64,000 nucleotides of DNA. It comes from Paenibacillus sp. LHD-38 (GTDB taxonomy: Bacteria; Bacillota; Bacilli; Paenibacillales; Paenibacillaceae). A program made the translations under genes and the position numbers. This document shows positions 8,346 through 17,238 of the stretch, one piece after another. Under the pieces are notes generated by a model, which was not told the origin of the DNA, searched no databases, and worked only from the letters and a program-made list of their open reading frames with translations. Each line of letters begins with the position of its first letter. The stretch's first letter is position 1. The DNA lies in the NCBI RefSeq assembly GCF_031157315.1, contig NZ_JAVIFU010000012.1:62001-126000 (forward strand), given 5' to 3'.

Positions 8346-9752
8346 ATGAACGCGAATCAAACTCGGAAGAAAGTAACGATCGCCTTATTCGTTGCCACAT
8401 TTCTGGCTGCCATCGAGGGTACGATCGTCAGTACGGCAATGCCCAGCATCACGGGTGAGCTTCAAGGCATTCAGCAATACAGCTGGATTATTTCGATTTA
8501 CTTGCTGGCAACGGTCATAACAACGCCAGTGTACGGTAAGCTGTCCGATTTGTATGGACGTAAAACAATGTTTATCATTGGAGCGTTAATTTTTCTTGCC
8601 GGCTCGATGCTATCGGGTGTGGCACAAACGATGAACCAGTTAATATGGTTTCGGGCACTTCAAGGCTTAGGCGCAGGGGCGCTAACGACTATACCCTATA
8701 CGATTATCGGGGATTTGTATTCCTTTGAGCAGCGAGCTAAAGTGCAGGGCTGGATGTCAAGCATTTGGGGAATAGCAGGTATCTCCGGTCCTCTGTTTGG
8801 CGGATTATTAGTGGACTATATATCCTGGCGGGCTATATTTTATATGAACCTTCCGTTTGGTATCGTGGCTATTTATTTATTATCTACTTCACTTCGGGAA
8901 GCATTGGAGAAGAAAAAAAGACATATCGATTTTCCGGGTATTATCACCTTTACGATCGCGATGTTCTGCTTCTTATATGCTATGACGCTTATTCGTAACG
9001 AGGAAGGAAGCGGTACAAGCGCTCTCGGATTGATTGTCTTGCTACTTGCCATTTCCATTGTTTTTTTCATCCTCTTTGCCCGAATCGAAAAACGGTCGCC
9101 TGAGCCGATTATTCCATTTCAGCTTTTCCGGAATAGAATCATCAGAATGGCCAATATTGACAGTTTTTTATTATGTGTCATAAATGTCGTCGTTATTTTT
9201 TATCTGCCGCTATGGATTCAAGGGGTATATGGCAAGCCGGCTACTTATTCGGGTCTCGCCATGATTCCGCTTTCGATTGCCTGGCCGTTAGGCTCGATAT
9301 TAGCAGGAAATTGGATATCCAAAAAAGGTCTGCGCTACATCTCTGTTGCAGGGGCATGTTTCCTGCTAGCAAGCAGCATTGGATTTTCTTTCATGACAGC
9401 TGATACCCCGAATGTTTTATTTATCGCGTATACGTTTATGGCAGGTCTGTCCTTTGGATTGTCGCTGACCTCATTAACCGTTGCCGTTTCTTCAGCTGTT
9501 GAATGGGAGCTGCGCGGTTCGGCTGTTGCAAGCAATAATTTCATCCGTACACTGGGTCAAACGATTGGAATAACGATATTTGGCTTGCTGTTGCAAACAG
9601 GAAGTGCAGATCGGATTGAACCAACCGTTCTTGCTGGAAGTCTACATACGATTTTCTTCTGGGTTGCCGTTTTATCGGTATTTGTCGTCATTGTTTCTCT
9701 AAGGATGCCAAAGCTTAAACAAGCCGTACAGCAGCAAAGAAACGCTTCTTAG
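8346..9752 (+). CDS. DHA2-family MFS drug exporter
   Basis: A 468-residue, 14-helix proton antiporter of the DHA2 group. Motif A is seen in the loop between helices 2 and 3 (GKLSDLYGRKTMF) and the antiporter motif C in helix 5 (GIAGISGPLFGGLLVD). The N-terminal start ALFVATFLAAIEGTIVSTAMP is the DHA2 hallmark helix 1 with its acidic residue. AAGGAGG is 4 nt before the ATG at 8346. A serine-hydrolase gene follows 17 bp after the stop and probably shares the transcript. Substrates are not predictable from sequence. Confidence 0.88.
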   Translation: MNANQTRKKVTIALFVATFLAAIEGTIVSTAMPSITGELQGIQQYSWIISIYLLATVITTPVYGKLSDLYGRKTMFIIGALIFLAGSMLSGVAQTMNQLIWFRALQGLGAGALTTIPYTIIGDLYSFEQRAKVQGWMSSIWGIAGISGPLFGGLLVDYISWRAIFYMNLPFGIVAIYLLSTSLREALEKKKRHIDFPGIITFTIAMFCFLYAMTLIRNEEGSGTSALGLIVLLLAISIVFFILFARIEKRSPEPIIPFQLFRNRIIRMANIDSFLLCVINVVVIFYLPLWIQGVYGKPATYSGLAMIPLSIAWPLGSILAGNWISKKGLRYISVAGACFLLASSIGFSFMTADTPNVLFIAYTFMAGLSFGLSLTSLTVAVSSAVEWELRGSAVASNNFIRTLGQTIGITIFGLLLQTGSADRIEPTVLAGSLHTIFFWVAVLSVFVVIVSLRMPKLKQAVQQQRNAS

Positions 9753-9769
9753 AAAGGTCGATATTGCCT

Positions 9770-10717
9770 ATGAAATCCATTGATCTGGACTCTTACTGCA
9801 AACAGTTTACCGATAAAAAAATCAAATCGGTCATTGTGTTAAAAGGAACAGAGCTGCTTGGGGAATGGTTTGATAGCGGAAAGGATTCAATCGGTCCGCT
9901 TTATTCCTGTACGAAGAGCATTTTATCCGCTTTGATTGGTATCGCAATCGATAAACAACTGATTTCAAGCGTTGATCAACCGATTACCGATTTTCTGGAG
10001 CATCCACCGGAGATCAGCGATTCGCTCGGAAAGATCACAATCGAGCATCTGCTGACCATGACGCCGGGCTTTGATTGGCCGGACTTTGACAAGCCCTATA
10101 AGGCTTTTAAAGCAGCGGAAGATCCTGTTCAATTTGTGTTTAAGCAGCCGCTTATCTCTGATCCAGGAATGGCTTTCGCTTATAACTCAGGCGGGTCGCA
10201 TTTATTATCGGTCATACTCACGAGAGCAACAGGGAGGTCGGCGCTTTCTTTTGCAAAGGATTATTTGTTTGGTCCCCTTGGTTTTCAGGCGGCTCGCTGG
10301 ATGGAACGGGCAGGAGTGAACGAAGGCGGCACCGGCCTTTATCTGTACGGAAAAGATCTCGCTAAGGTCGGGAGCCTATTTGTTCAAAATGGCTGCTGCG
10401 AAGATCGTCAGCTTCTTTCGACTGGGTGGGTAGAGGAATCAACAAGGCTGCATCATCGCGGGTTACTGCAATATGAGCCGCCGATTTATGGCGGTTACGG
10501 CTACCATTGGTGGCATTCACCCGAGAGCCACAACGGGCAGTGCGATTGTTTTTTTGCTTTTGGCCATGGCGGTCAATATTTGCTTGCAGCTCCCCAGCAT
10601 GAGCTTGTCATTGTCGTTCGAAAACAAATAACGAAACGAAACGATGCCATTTGGTCGAGGCGTCTTATCTTCGAGCATATTATTCCTGCATGTCTGGGAA
10701 AAACAGCCAGCGAATGA
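9770..10717 (+). CDS. Beta-lactamase-fold (class C-like) serine hydrolase
   Basis: A 315-residue cytoplasmic-type protein (no signal peptide) of the beta-lactamase/penicillin-binding superfamily, family XII esterase-like. The catalytic SxxK is SCTK at residues 46-49, the YxN motif is YNSGGSH (about 143), and the third motif is a histidine form, GHGGQYLL. Known relatives are esterases, amidases or D-aminopeptidases; most are not drug-resistance enzymes. An AAAGG sits 12 nt from ATG 9770 and 6 nt from TTG 9764, so a start two codons earlier is possible. It is co-transcribed with the upstream exporter. Confidence 0.75.
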   Translation: MKSIDLDSYCKQFTDKKIKSVIVLKGTELLGEWFDSGKDSIGPLYSCTKSILSALIGIAIDKQLISSVDQPITDFLEHPPEISDSLGKITIEHLLTMTPGFDWPDFDKPYKAFKAAEDPVQFVFKQPLISDPGMAFAYNSGGSHLLSVILTRATGRSALSFAKDYLFGPLGFQAARWMERAGVNEGGTGLYLYGKDLAKVGSLFVQNGCCEDRQLLSTGWVEESTRLHHRGLLQYEPPIYGGYGYHWWHSPESHNGQCDCFFAFGHGGQYLLAAPQHELVIVVRKQITKRNDAIWSRRLIFEHIIPACLGKTASE

Positions 10718-10740
10718 CTGAGATTCGCTGGCTGTTTTTA
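10701..10740 (+). terminator. Terminator after serine hydrolase
   Basis: Arms AAACAGCCAGCGAAT and ATTCGCTGGCTGTTT flank a 7-nt loop, then more T. The stop codon of the hydrolase gene lies in the loop region. Confidence 0.85.
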
Positions 10741-11045
10741 TGTTGATAGCGAAAAAACGTTATATATGTCAGGTATATGCGAGAAGAAAACCTGAAGTTT
10801 ATAAATATTTTGTATACTGTCTTGCCTAACCATCGATTCTGCATTATGATGTTAGATAATCTTACATATCGCAAGTGTTCTTCCGTTTTACCTTGCTGTT
10901 TGGAATTGATGGGGAATCCGTAATCTAAATAGACAGAATATTATGATTATTTGTTTTTTGATTACAACATGGAAATATAGCGTGCATAACGACTGTGTTG
11001 AATATGTTATTCAGAAGCAGCTATATAGGCTTGAGGAGGGTTAAC
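10741..11045 (+). other. Upstream region of the purine locus, candidate control dyad
   Basis: No gene is seen in these 305 bp. A TATACT hexamer at 10813-10818 has no good -35 box. Directly downstream is a gapped dyad, CTAACCATC (10826-10834) with GATGTTAG (10848-10855). This could be an activator-dependent promoter with an operator, but the evidence is weak. I found no purine riboswitch consensus here. Confidence 0.25.
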
Positions 11046-12371
11046 ATGACAACCATACTAATTCAGAACGCCGTCGTGATGACAATGAATGAACAGGAGC
11101 ATATTTTCACTGGCGATGTATTAATAGAAGGAAACCGGATAGTCCAAATGGGAGAAAGGCTGGAAGTGAGCTCAGCGGATCGCATATTGGATGCTGGGGG
11201 TAAAGTGCTGCTTCCCGGATTCGTTCAAACGCATATTCATCTTTGTCAAACGCTATTCCGCGGCAGAGCGGATGATCTTTCGTTGATTGAATGGCTTAAA
11301 GAGAAGATTTGGCCGCTTGAAGCTGCTCACAGCGAGGATTCCGTTTATTACTCCGCCATGCTGGGAATCGGGGAGTTGATTCGAAGCGGTACGACGACCA
11401 TTTTGGACATGGAAACCGTGCATCACACGGAATCGGCTTTCCAAGCCATTAAAGAAAGCGGGATTCGGGCACTTTCAGGCAAGGTCATGATGGATCACGG
11501 TTCGGAGGTTCCGCTTCCCTTGCAGGAGAATACGCAAAAATCGCTTCAAGACAGTGTGGATTTGTTGGAGAAATGGCATGGCGCGGAGAATGGAAGAATT
11601 CACTATGCCTTTTGTCCAAGGTTCGTTGTTTCCTGCACGGAAGAGCTGCTGATTGGCGTTCGTGATCTCTCTGCGAAGTACGGTGTTATGGTGCATACGC
11701 ATGCATCGGAAAATGTAGGCGAAATCGCAATGGTAGAAGCAGAGCGCGGCATGCGGAATGTAGTTTATTTGGATCATATCGGGTTGGCTAAACCTAATTT
11801 GATACTGGCGCATAGTATATGGCTGGATGAAGAGGAGAAAAGAATCATCCGGGAGAGAGGCGTTAAGGTGACCCACTGCCCGGGTTCTAATATGAAGCTT
11901 GCTTCAGGCGTAGCAGAGATCCCGCTCCTGCTGGAACAAGGCATTGATGTCGGAATCGGTGCGGATGGCGCGCCATGCAATAATAATTTAGATATGTTCC
12001 AGGAGATGCGTCTAACCGCTTATATGCAAAAGGTAAAACATGGACCTACGATTATGAACGCTAAAACGGTGCTTCGGATGGCGACGATGGGAGGGGCCAA
12101 GGTACTTGGGTTAGAGAAGGAAATTGGCAGCATCGAGCCAGGGAAGCTGGCGGATTTACAGCTTCTTGATTTAGAGGATTTTCATGTTTATCCGTCCTTT
12201 GACGCGGATTGGTATTCGAGAGTCGTTTATGCGGCGACGAGAGGCGATGTGGATACGGTATTGATCGATGGTCAAATTGTGATGGAGAACAAGCTGGTGC
12301 GAACGGTTGACAAAAAGATTGTTCTAAAAGAAGCGGATCACGCATTGCGCAGATTAATCGAACGTTTGTAG
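11046..12371 (+). CDS. Amidohydrolase deaminase (SAH/guanine deaminase group)
   Basis: A 441-residue metal-dependent amidohydrolase. Metal ligands are visible as THIH (His63, His65), HTHASE (middle His), LAHSIW (second His) and GIGADGAPCNN (catalytic Asp). The order and the GADGAPCNNNLDMF block match the TrzN/SsnA/MTA-SAH-deaminase clade, which removes amino groups from purines or related rings. It opens the purine locus, so a purine-ring substrate is likely; guanine, 8-oxoguanine or an adenosine derivative cannot be separated by eye. GAGGAGGG lies 5 nt before ATG 11046, so the in-frame upstream extension is rejected. Confidence 0.8.
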   Translation: MTTILIQNAVVMTMNEQEHIFTGDVLIEGNRIVQMGERLEVSSADRILDAGGKVLLPGFVQTHIHLCQTLFRGRADDLSLIEWLKEKIWPLEAAHSEDSVYYSAMLGIGELIRSGTTTILDMETVHHTESAFQAIKESGIRALSGKVMMDHGSEVPLPLQENTQKSLQDSVDLLEKWHGAENGRIHYAFCPRFVVSCTEELLIGVRDLSAKYGVMVHTHASENVGEIAMVEAERGMRNVVYLDHIGLAKPNLILAHSIWLDEEEKRIIRERGVKVTHCPGSNMKLASGVAEIPLLLEQGIDVGIGADGAPCNNNLDMFQEMRLTAYMQKVKHGPTIMNAKTVLRMATMGGAKVLGLEKEIGSIEPGKLADLQLLDLEDFHVYPSFDADWYSRVVYAATRGDVDTVLIDGQIVMENKLVRTVDKKIVLKEADHALRRLIERL

Positions 12372-12438
12372 GTATAGGATTTGTTCAAAGCGTTGGATTC
12401 AACCCTTATATGGGCTGATGCCTAGGGAGGAATAACGA

Positions 12439-13542
12439 ATGGATATGCATGAGATATTGGAATGGATAGAGGGTGGCAATGATCAAAGCGTAATTGCGAC
12501 GATCCTCTGCGTTGAGGGGCATTCCTATCGCAAAACAGGTGCGTCGATGCTGTTTACGGCGAGCGGTATACAAATTGGCTCGGTTAGCCCAGGCTGCTTA
12601 GAGCATGATTTGCAAGAGAGGGCGATAAGGGTAAGGGAGTCGGGCCGATTTGAATGCATGACCTATAACTTGAATGCAGATGAGGATGTGATTTGGGGAG
12701 AGGAAATCGGCTGCGGCGGTGAGCTTCGGATATTGCTGGAGCCCGTTGAGGGCCGGCTGCGAGAGCTGCTGCTCGAAGCGAAAAGACGGAATGAAACGGG
12801 AGAGTCGGTTAGGCTTGCGCGCAGCTGGGATGAAAAAGAAATCAAGTATTCGCTTCATGCCGAATCGGAATGTCATTTCGCCATTGCCTATTTAGATAAG
12901 AAGGATGATGTCCCTAATCAGCTTTCCGTCATGATAAGCCCAAGACCAAGGCTGATTTTATTCGGTGCGGGCAAGGATGCAGAGGCGATCTATTCGCTCG
13001 TAAAACAAATCGGATTTCAAGTGGTAATGACGGATTGGCGGCCGGCTTTATGTACAAAGGAGCGTTTTCCCGAGGCGGATTTCGTTATAGGTACGCCTGA
13101 ACAAATCGCGGAGCAGCTTCAGTTTCGTTCCACTGACTATTTAATCGTCTGCAGCCACAATTTGCAGCGGGATAAGGATATGATTCGGTTGGCACTGCCG
13201 ATTCCGCTTGTTTATCTCGGAATATTAGGCTCGAAAAAACGGATTCGCATGCTGTTTGAGACATTTTTAATTCCATCAAATGTTAGAGCGCCGATCGGAC
13301 TGTCTATTGGTGCGGACGGCCCTTATGAAATTGCGGTTAGCATTGCTGCCGAATTGATTGCTATTCGCGCAGGACGTCAAGCGGGTCAGCGGAAGGGGAG
13401 AGGGAGAGATGCTTATTTCAGCCCTTTATTTGGCAGCGGGACAGAGCAAACGCATGGGGACTCGAAAGCAGTCGCTCGAATTAGCGAAGGGCCAGCCGCT
13501 CGCAAGTCTGGGACTGCGTGCTCTATTAACCAGCCCTCTTAA
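12439..13542 (+). CDS. pucA: XdhC/CoxI-family Mo-cofactor insertion factor
   Basis: A 367-codon gene for the XdhC/PucA family, which binds, sulfurates-in-complex and inserts molybdenum cofactor into xanthine dehydrogenase. The N-terminal XdhC_CoxI domain shows ATILCVEGHSYRKTGASML and SPGCLEHDL, and EEIGCGGE is conserved. The Rossmann-like C-terminal domain starts at LILFGAGKDAEA. Normal family members end shortly after the AAELIAIRAGR helix. Here the frame runs 44 more codons inside the next gene, encoding a Gly/Ser-rich tail with no family resemblance. A late frameshift or a lost stop codon would explain this. Confidence 0.85.
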   Translation: MDMHEILEWIEGGNDQSVIATILCVEGHSYRKTGASMLFTASGIQIGSVSPGCLEHDLQERAIRVRESGRFECMTYNLNADEDVIWGEEIGCGGELRILLEPVEGRLRELLLEAKRRNETGESVRLARSWDEKEIKYSLHAESECHFAIAYLDKKDDVPNQLSVMISPRPRLILFGAGKDAEAIYSLVKQIGFQVVMTDWRPALCTKERFPEADFVIGTPEQIAEQLQFRSTDYLIVCSHNLQRDKDMIRLALPIPLVYLGILGSKKRIRMLFETFLIPSNVRAPIGLSIGADGPYEIAVSIAAELIAIRAGRQAGQRKGRGRDAYFSPLFGSGTEQTHGDSKAVARISEGPAARKSGTACSINQPS

Positions 13543-14083
13543 TAGCATAAAGGTGGTCGTGAGTACGGAGGATTCACGTGAGTGGATAGCTGCAGCAGAA
13601 GGGATAGCGGATTTCGCTATTTCTTCTGCAAGCCCTTCGTTATCGATTGTTTCATGCGCAGAATCAACCATGGGCATGTCCCATTCGATTAGACAAGGCG
13701 TTCACGCGATCATAAGCGATGAGCCGGCTACCGATGCCATATTGGTCACTTTGGCAGATCAGCCGTTTATTTGTGCTGAAATGATTGCAGAGCTGATCCG
13801 TTACTGGACTGAGAGGCCTGAGCTGGATTTTGTTGCGACAGCAATACATGACACAGAGGAGAAAGAAATCGCATTAACGCCTCCTGCTGTTTTATCAAGG
13901 TCCATGTTCGCTGCTTTGCTTGGCTTACAGGGTGATGCTGGAGCTCGTAAACTATTTCATTCGCCACAATTCAAAGGGTATTGTTTAGTGGCTGCGGATG
14001 AGCAGGCTTTATTTGACGTGGATACGCCTGCTGATTTGGAGTGGGCCAAAAAACACTTTTTAGACACTGAATTCCAGTGCTAG
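13409..14083 (+). CDS. pucB: Molybdenum cofactor cytidylyltransferase (MocA/PucB-like)
   Basis: A 224-residue MobA-like nucleotidyltransferase. The NTP-binding loop is ALYLAAGQSKRMGTRKQSL (residues 5-23) and the metal-binding aspartate lies in LVTLADQP. MocA enzymes attach CMP to Mo-molybdopterin to give the cytosine dinucleotide cofactor of xanthine dehydrogenase-type enzymes. The ATG at 13409 follows GGGAGAGGGAGA and yields the canonical N-terminus. It lies 134 bp inside the upstream XdhC reading frame, which is much longer than normal for this pair. The gene ends 290 bp before the ABC importer. Confidence 0.88.
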   Translation: MLISALYLAAGQSKRMGTRKQSLELAKGQPLASLGLRALLTSPLNSIKVVVSTEDSREWIAAAEGIADFAISSASPSLSIVSCAESTMGMSHSIRQGVHAIISDEPATDAILVTLADQPFICAEMIAELIRYWTERPELDFVATAIHDTEEKEIALTPPAVLSRSMFAALLGLQGDAGARKLFHSPQFKGYCLVAADEQALFDVDTPADLEWAKKHFLDTEFQC

Positions 14084-14187
14084 ATCAATATAATGTGAAT
14101 ATATATAACATAAATGACAGTTCATTTGTGCGAATTGCACATAAACAAGCATATTCTTATGGCTTAAAAATATTAATGTTATATATA

Positions 14188-14216
14188 TTGACATATAGTT
14201 AACGTGTAATTATATT
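14188..14216 (+). promoter_or_regulatory. Sigma-A promoter before purine ABC importer
   Basis: TTGACA (14188-14193), a 17-bp spacer and TATATT (14211-14216) are close to consensus. A dyad TGTGC-GAATT-GCACA lies about 50 bp further upstream and could bind a regulator. The importer and the following xdh genes could therefore be transcribed separately from pucAB. Confidence 0.65.
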
Positions 14217-14225
14217 GAAATTACG

Positions 14226-14357
14226 TTGTTGGTTTTTACTCCAAAACTAGCGAATTCGATTGAAGCCTTATCCGGCACAAAATCGAAAGGATTTCGCGAT
14301 GAGAGATTGACAGTGTACATGGAAGACTTGTACGTTATCAGCTTTCGAAAAAAATAG
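14226..14357 (+). other. Protein-like 43-codon frame in importer leader
   Basis: The 160-nt leader contains an open frame with protein-like composition ending SKGFRDERLTVYMEDLYVIS and FRKK before TAG at 14355. It has no ribosome binding site (possible TTG starts at 14226 and 14229) and begins almost at the predicted transcription start. It could be the residue of a lost gene, a leader peptide or chance. Short hairpins (TTGG/CCAA, GTAC/GTAC) overlap it. Confidence 0.25.
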
Positions 14358-14376
14358 AGAGTCGGGGAGGAACCGT

Positions 14377-15534
14377 ATGAAAAAGCACAAAAAAGCATTA
14401 TCCGTAAGCGTAGCCCTATTGCTAGCATTTGTATTCGTCATTAGCGGCTGTTCCGGCAGCAATGCGAACAACGCCAATGAAGGTGCAGCAAATTCTCCTA
14501 CTGAATCGGCTGCCGAAGGCACTGCAACCGATGCGCCGGCCAAACTGCCGCGCGTCGCATTTGTTTATATCGGGCCTCCTGGTGACGGCGGTTGGACTTT
14601 TGAGCATGACAAAGGCAGATTGTACATGGAAGAAAAGCTGGGCATCAAAGCAGATACGGTTGAAAACGTGCCTGAGAGCGCGGATGCGGAACGTATTATT
14701 ACAGAGCTGGCCCAGAACCATGACGTTATATTTACAACAAGCTTCGGCTACATGGATTATACCCTTAACGTCGCAAAGAAATTTCCAAACGTGAAGTTTC
14801 TTCATACGGCCGGCTACAAAACGAATGATAACATGGGTACCTTCTTCGGCAAAAACTTTGATGCCAGCTATTTAAGCGGTATTGCAGCCGGAAAAATGAC
14901 GAAGAAAAACATCATTGGTTATGTGGGGGCATTTCCGATACCAGAGGTTATTTATAACATAAACGCCTTCACACTGGGCGTTCAAAGCGTAAACCCAGAT
15001 GCGAAGGTTAGTGTCGTATGGACAAATACTTGGTATGACCCGACGACTGAGCGTCAGGCAGCCGTAAGCTTGCTGGATAAAGGCGCCGATGTTCTGCTGG
15101 CTTATCAGGATTCACCGGCAACGCTGCAAGCTGCAGCCGAGCGAGGCGCTATGGCTGGCGGCAATGACTCGGACATGACCAGATTTGCTCCGGAAGCGTA
15201 CTTAACGAATCCGATATGGAATTGGGGTCCTTATTATACGAAGACCGTACAATCGGTCATCGACGGGACCTGGAAAAGCGAGCAGTATTCAGGCTCTATG
15301 GCAGACGGAATGGTAGATATCGCGCCGCTTGGACCAAGCGTGCCGGAGGACGTGAAGACGCTGGTGACCGAAACGAAAGCGAAGCTAGTAAGCGGCGAGC
15401 TTAATGTGTTTTCGGGTCCGATAAAGGACGCTTCGGGAGCCGTGAAGGTTGAGGATGGCAAGACCTTAACGCTTGATGACATTTTGATCATGGATTGGTT
15501 CGTAAGCGGAGTAGAGGGCACGATTCCGAAATAA
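14377..15534 (+). CDS. BMP-family purine-binding lipoprotein of ABC importer
   Basis: A 385-residue lipoprotein. The signal ends at VISGC (Cys about 25), followed by a low-complexity Asn/Ala/Glu linker. The periplasmic-type fold has BMP features: IGPPGDGGWTFEHDKGR, DVIFTTSFGYMD, GKMTKKNIIGYVG and NTWYDP. These blocks resemble the proteobacterial purine-base-binding subgroup more than the nucleoside binders (PnrA/NupN), so capture of a base such as xanthine or hypoxanthine is inferred. GGGGAGG precedes the ATG. A strong stem-loop after the stop probably raises its expression above that of the ATPase. Confidence 0.82.
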   Translation: MKKHKKALSVSVALLLAFVFVISGCSGSNANNANEGAANSPTESAAEGTATDAPAKLPRVAFVYIGPPGDGGWTFEHDKGRLYMEEKLGIKADTVENVPESADAERIITELAQNHDVIFTTSFGYMDYTLNVAKKFPNVKFLHTAGYKTNDNMGTFFGKNFDASYLSGIAAGKMTKKNIIGYVGAFPIPEVIYNINAFTLGVQSVNPDAKVSVVWTNTWYDPTTERQAAVSLLDKGADVLLAYQDSPATLQAAAERGAMAGGNDSDMTRFAPEAYLTNPIWNWGPYYTKTVQSVIDGTWKSEQYSGSMADGMVDIAPLGPSVPEDVKTLVTETKAKLVSGELNVFSGPIKDASGAVKVEDGKTLTLDDILIMDWFVSGVEGTIPK

Positions 15535-15558
15535 TTGCTCTTTGCATATATGGAGAAG

Positions 15559-15596
15559 TCAACAAATCCCTGAATTAAGGGATTTGTTGATTTATT
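15559..15596 (+). terminator. Intercistronic stem-loop after binding protein
   Basis: Perfect 13-bp arms TCAACAAATCCCT and AGGGATTTGTTGA flank a 6-nt loop; the T run is short (TTTATT). Such partial terminators or 3' mRNA caps usually give the binding protein a higher dose than the ATPase and permeases. Confidence 0.7.
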
Positions 15597-15702
15597 CACA
15601 GCTTTTCGGATAGAGAGCAAGTTTATGGAGCAAGTTTGTTCCGCAAGTTGTAAGCTATTGCTTACGAAAATGGTTTGTTCCACATACCTTAGGAGGTACT
15701 GC

Positions 15703-17238
15703 ATGCATGAAACTTATTCGGTAGAAATGCGCCAGATCGTTAAGCAGTTTGGCTCTGTCGTAGCGAATGATCTTGTCGATTTTCGCGCGAAGCCTGGACA
15801 AATTCATGCGCTGCTCGGAGAGAACGGTGCCGGCAAGAGTACGATGATGTGCATGCTGTCAGGCGTGTACAGGCCAACTAGCGGCGATATCCTTCTGCAT
15901 GGTGAGCTGGCAAGGATCCGATCGCCAAAGGATTCGATGAAGCTCGGTGTCGGCATGGTTTTTCAGAACTTCCGTCTCGTACAGACGCTGACGGCTGCTG
16001 AGAATATTGTTCTGGGCGAAAAATCATCGTTTTGGCGCGGTGCGAAATGGATGAACGACAAACAGCAGGAAATTGAAGCGATTGCTAAGCATTTTGGCTT
16101 AGCGTTCCCCGTAAACCGCCCGATCTGGCAGCTCTCCGTGGGGGAGCAGCAGCGCGTAGAAATCGTAAAGACGCTTTACCGCGGCGCCAGCCTCATTATT
16201 TTGGATGAACCGACCTCTGTGCTGACGCCCGGCGAGGCCGAGCAGCTGTTTGAAACGCTTCAGCATATGAAGGCTGAGGGGAAAACGGTCATTCTAACTA
16301 CGCATAAGCTGAAGGAAGTCATGGCCGCTTCGGATCATATTTCGGTGATGCGAAAAGGGAAGCTCATCCACAGCATGGAGAAATCAGCAACGAATGAGCG
16401 GGATCTTGCCAGACTGATGGTCGGCAAAGAGCTTGGTGAAAGCAGGACGTTTCTCCCTCGTGCTCCAGGAAAACGATTGCTTGATGTAAAGCAGGTTGAC
16501 GTATATGCAGATCACGGCAGAAAATCGCTGGATCATTTTACACTGCATGTGAATGAAGGGGAAATTGTAGGCGTAGCGGGAGTTGCAGGTAACGGCCAGA
16601 AGGAGCTTGCCGAGATGCTTACGGGCTTAAGAACGTGGAAGCGCGGGACGATACTTTTTGACGGAAAGGATTTGAAAAACGGATCGGTTCGCGCAGCGAT
16701 TGAGGCTGGCATTGCCCACGTGCCTGAGAATCGCATGAAAAGCGGACTTGCCGGCAGTCTCGGCATTGTCGACAATTTATTGTTCAAATCCTACCGGACA
16801 AAAGAACGCTCGCGCTTTGGTTTTCTGCGAATGGGAATGAATCGTTCATGGGCGGAAGGGCTGGTCGAGCAATTCGATGTAAGAACCTCTGGACTTGACG
16901 CTCCCGTACAGCAACTGTCTGGCGGGAATCAGCAAAAACTATTATTCGCAAGAGAGATTCATCAGGAGCCGCTGCTGATGGTAGCCGTTCATCCGACACA
17001 AGGGCTGGACGTTGGAGCAACGGAGGGAGTCCACCGTTTATTGGCTGAAATGCGGGACGGCGGCAAGAGCGTTTTGCTTATTTCAGAAGATTTGGATGAA
17101 GTGATTCAGCTGTCTGATCGGATTTTGGTTATCTATAACGGTCAAATTGTAGGGGAAATGTCGCGGGAACAAGCAGATCGCGAAAAAATTGGGATGTATA
17201 TGGCTGGTCTCCAGGTCGATGAGGAGGTAGCTGGATGA
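15703..17238 (+). CDS. Double-NBD ABC ATPase, nucleoside/purine importer
   Basis: A 511-residue fused ATPase with two nucleotide-binding domains (NupO/YufO type). NBD1 has Walker A GENGAGKST (39-47), signature LSVGEQQRVEI and Walker B LIILDEPTS. NBD2 has a degenerate Walker A (AGVAGNGQKEL) and signature LSGGNQQKLLFAREI, with Walker B replaced by LMVAVHPTQGLD. This asymmetry is typical of CUT2/BMP importers. AGGAGG at 15691-15696 fixes ATG 15703, giving MHETYSVEMRQI; in-frame codons upstream are leader. The stop overlaps the permease start by 4 bp. Confidence 0.9.
   Translation: MHETYSVEMRQIVKQFGSVVANDLVDFRAKPGQIHALLGENGAGKSTMMCMLSGVYRPTSGDILLHGELARIRSPKDSMKLGVGMVFQNFRLVQTLTAAENIVLGEKSSFWRGAKWMNDKQQEIEAIAKHFGLAFPVNRPIWQLSVGEQQRVEIVKTLYRGASLIILDEPTSVLTPGEAEQLFETLQHMKAEGKTVILTTHKLKEVMAASDHISVMRKGKLIHSMEKSATNERDLARLMVGKELGESRTFLPRAPGKRLLDVKQVDVYADHGRKSLDHFTLHVNEGEIVGVAGVAGNGQKELAEMLTGLRTWKRGTILFDGKDLKNGSVRAAIEAGIAHVPENRMKSGLAGSLGIVDNLLFKSYRTKERSRFGFLRMGMNRSWAEGLVEQFDVRTSGLDAPVQQLSGGNQQKLLFAREIHQEPLLMVAVHPTQGLDVGATEGVHRLLAEMRDGGKSVLLISEDLDEVIQLSDRILVIYNGQIVGEMSREQADREKIGMYMAGLQVDEEVAG

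Noticed and set aside
9770..10717. Beta-lactamase giving drug resistance
   Set aside because: No signal peptide and the third motif is HGG-like; it fits the esterase/serine hydrolase group better.
10741..11045. Guanine/adenine riboswitch before the purine locus
   Set aside because: The conserved purine aptamer core and loops could not be found on either strand.
14217..14376. Riboswitch in the importer leader
   Set aside because: Hairpins are present but match no riboswitch class I know; reported only as an unexplained leader.
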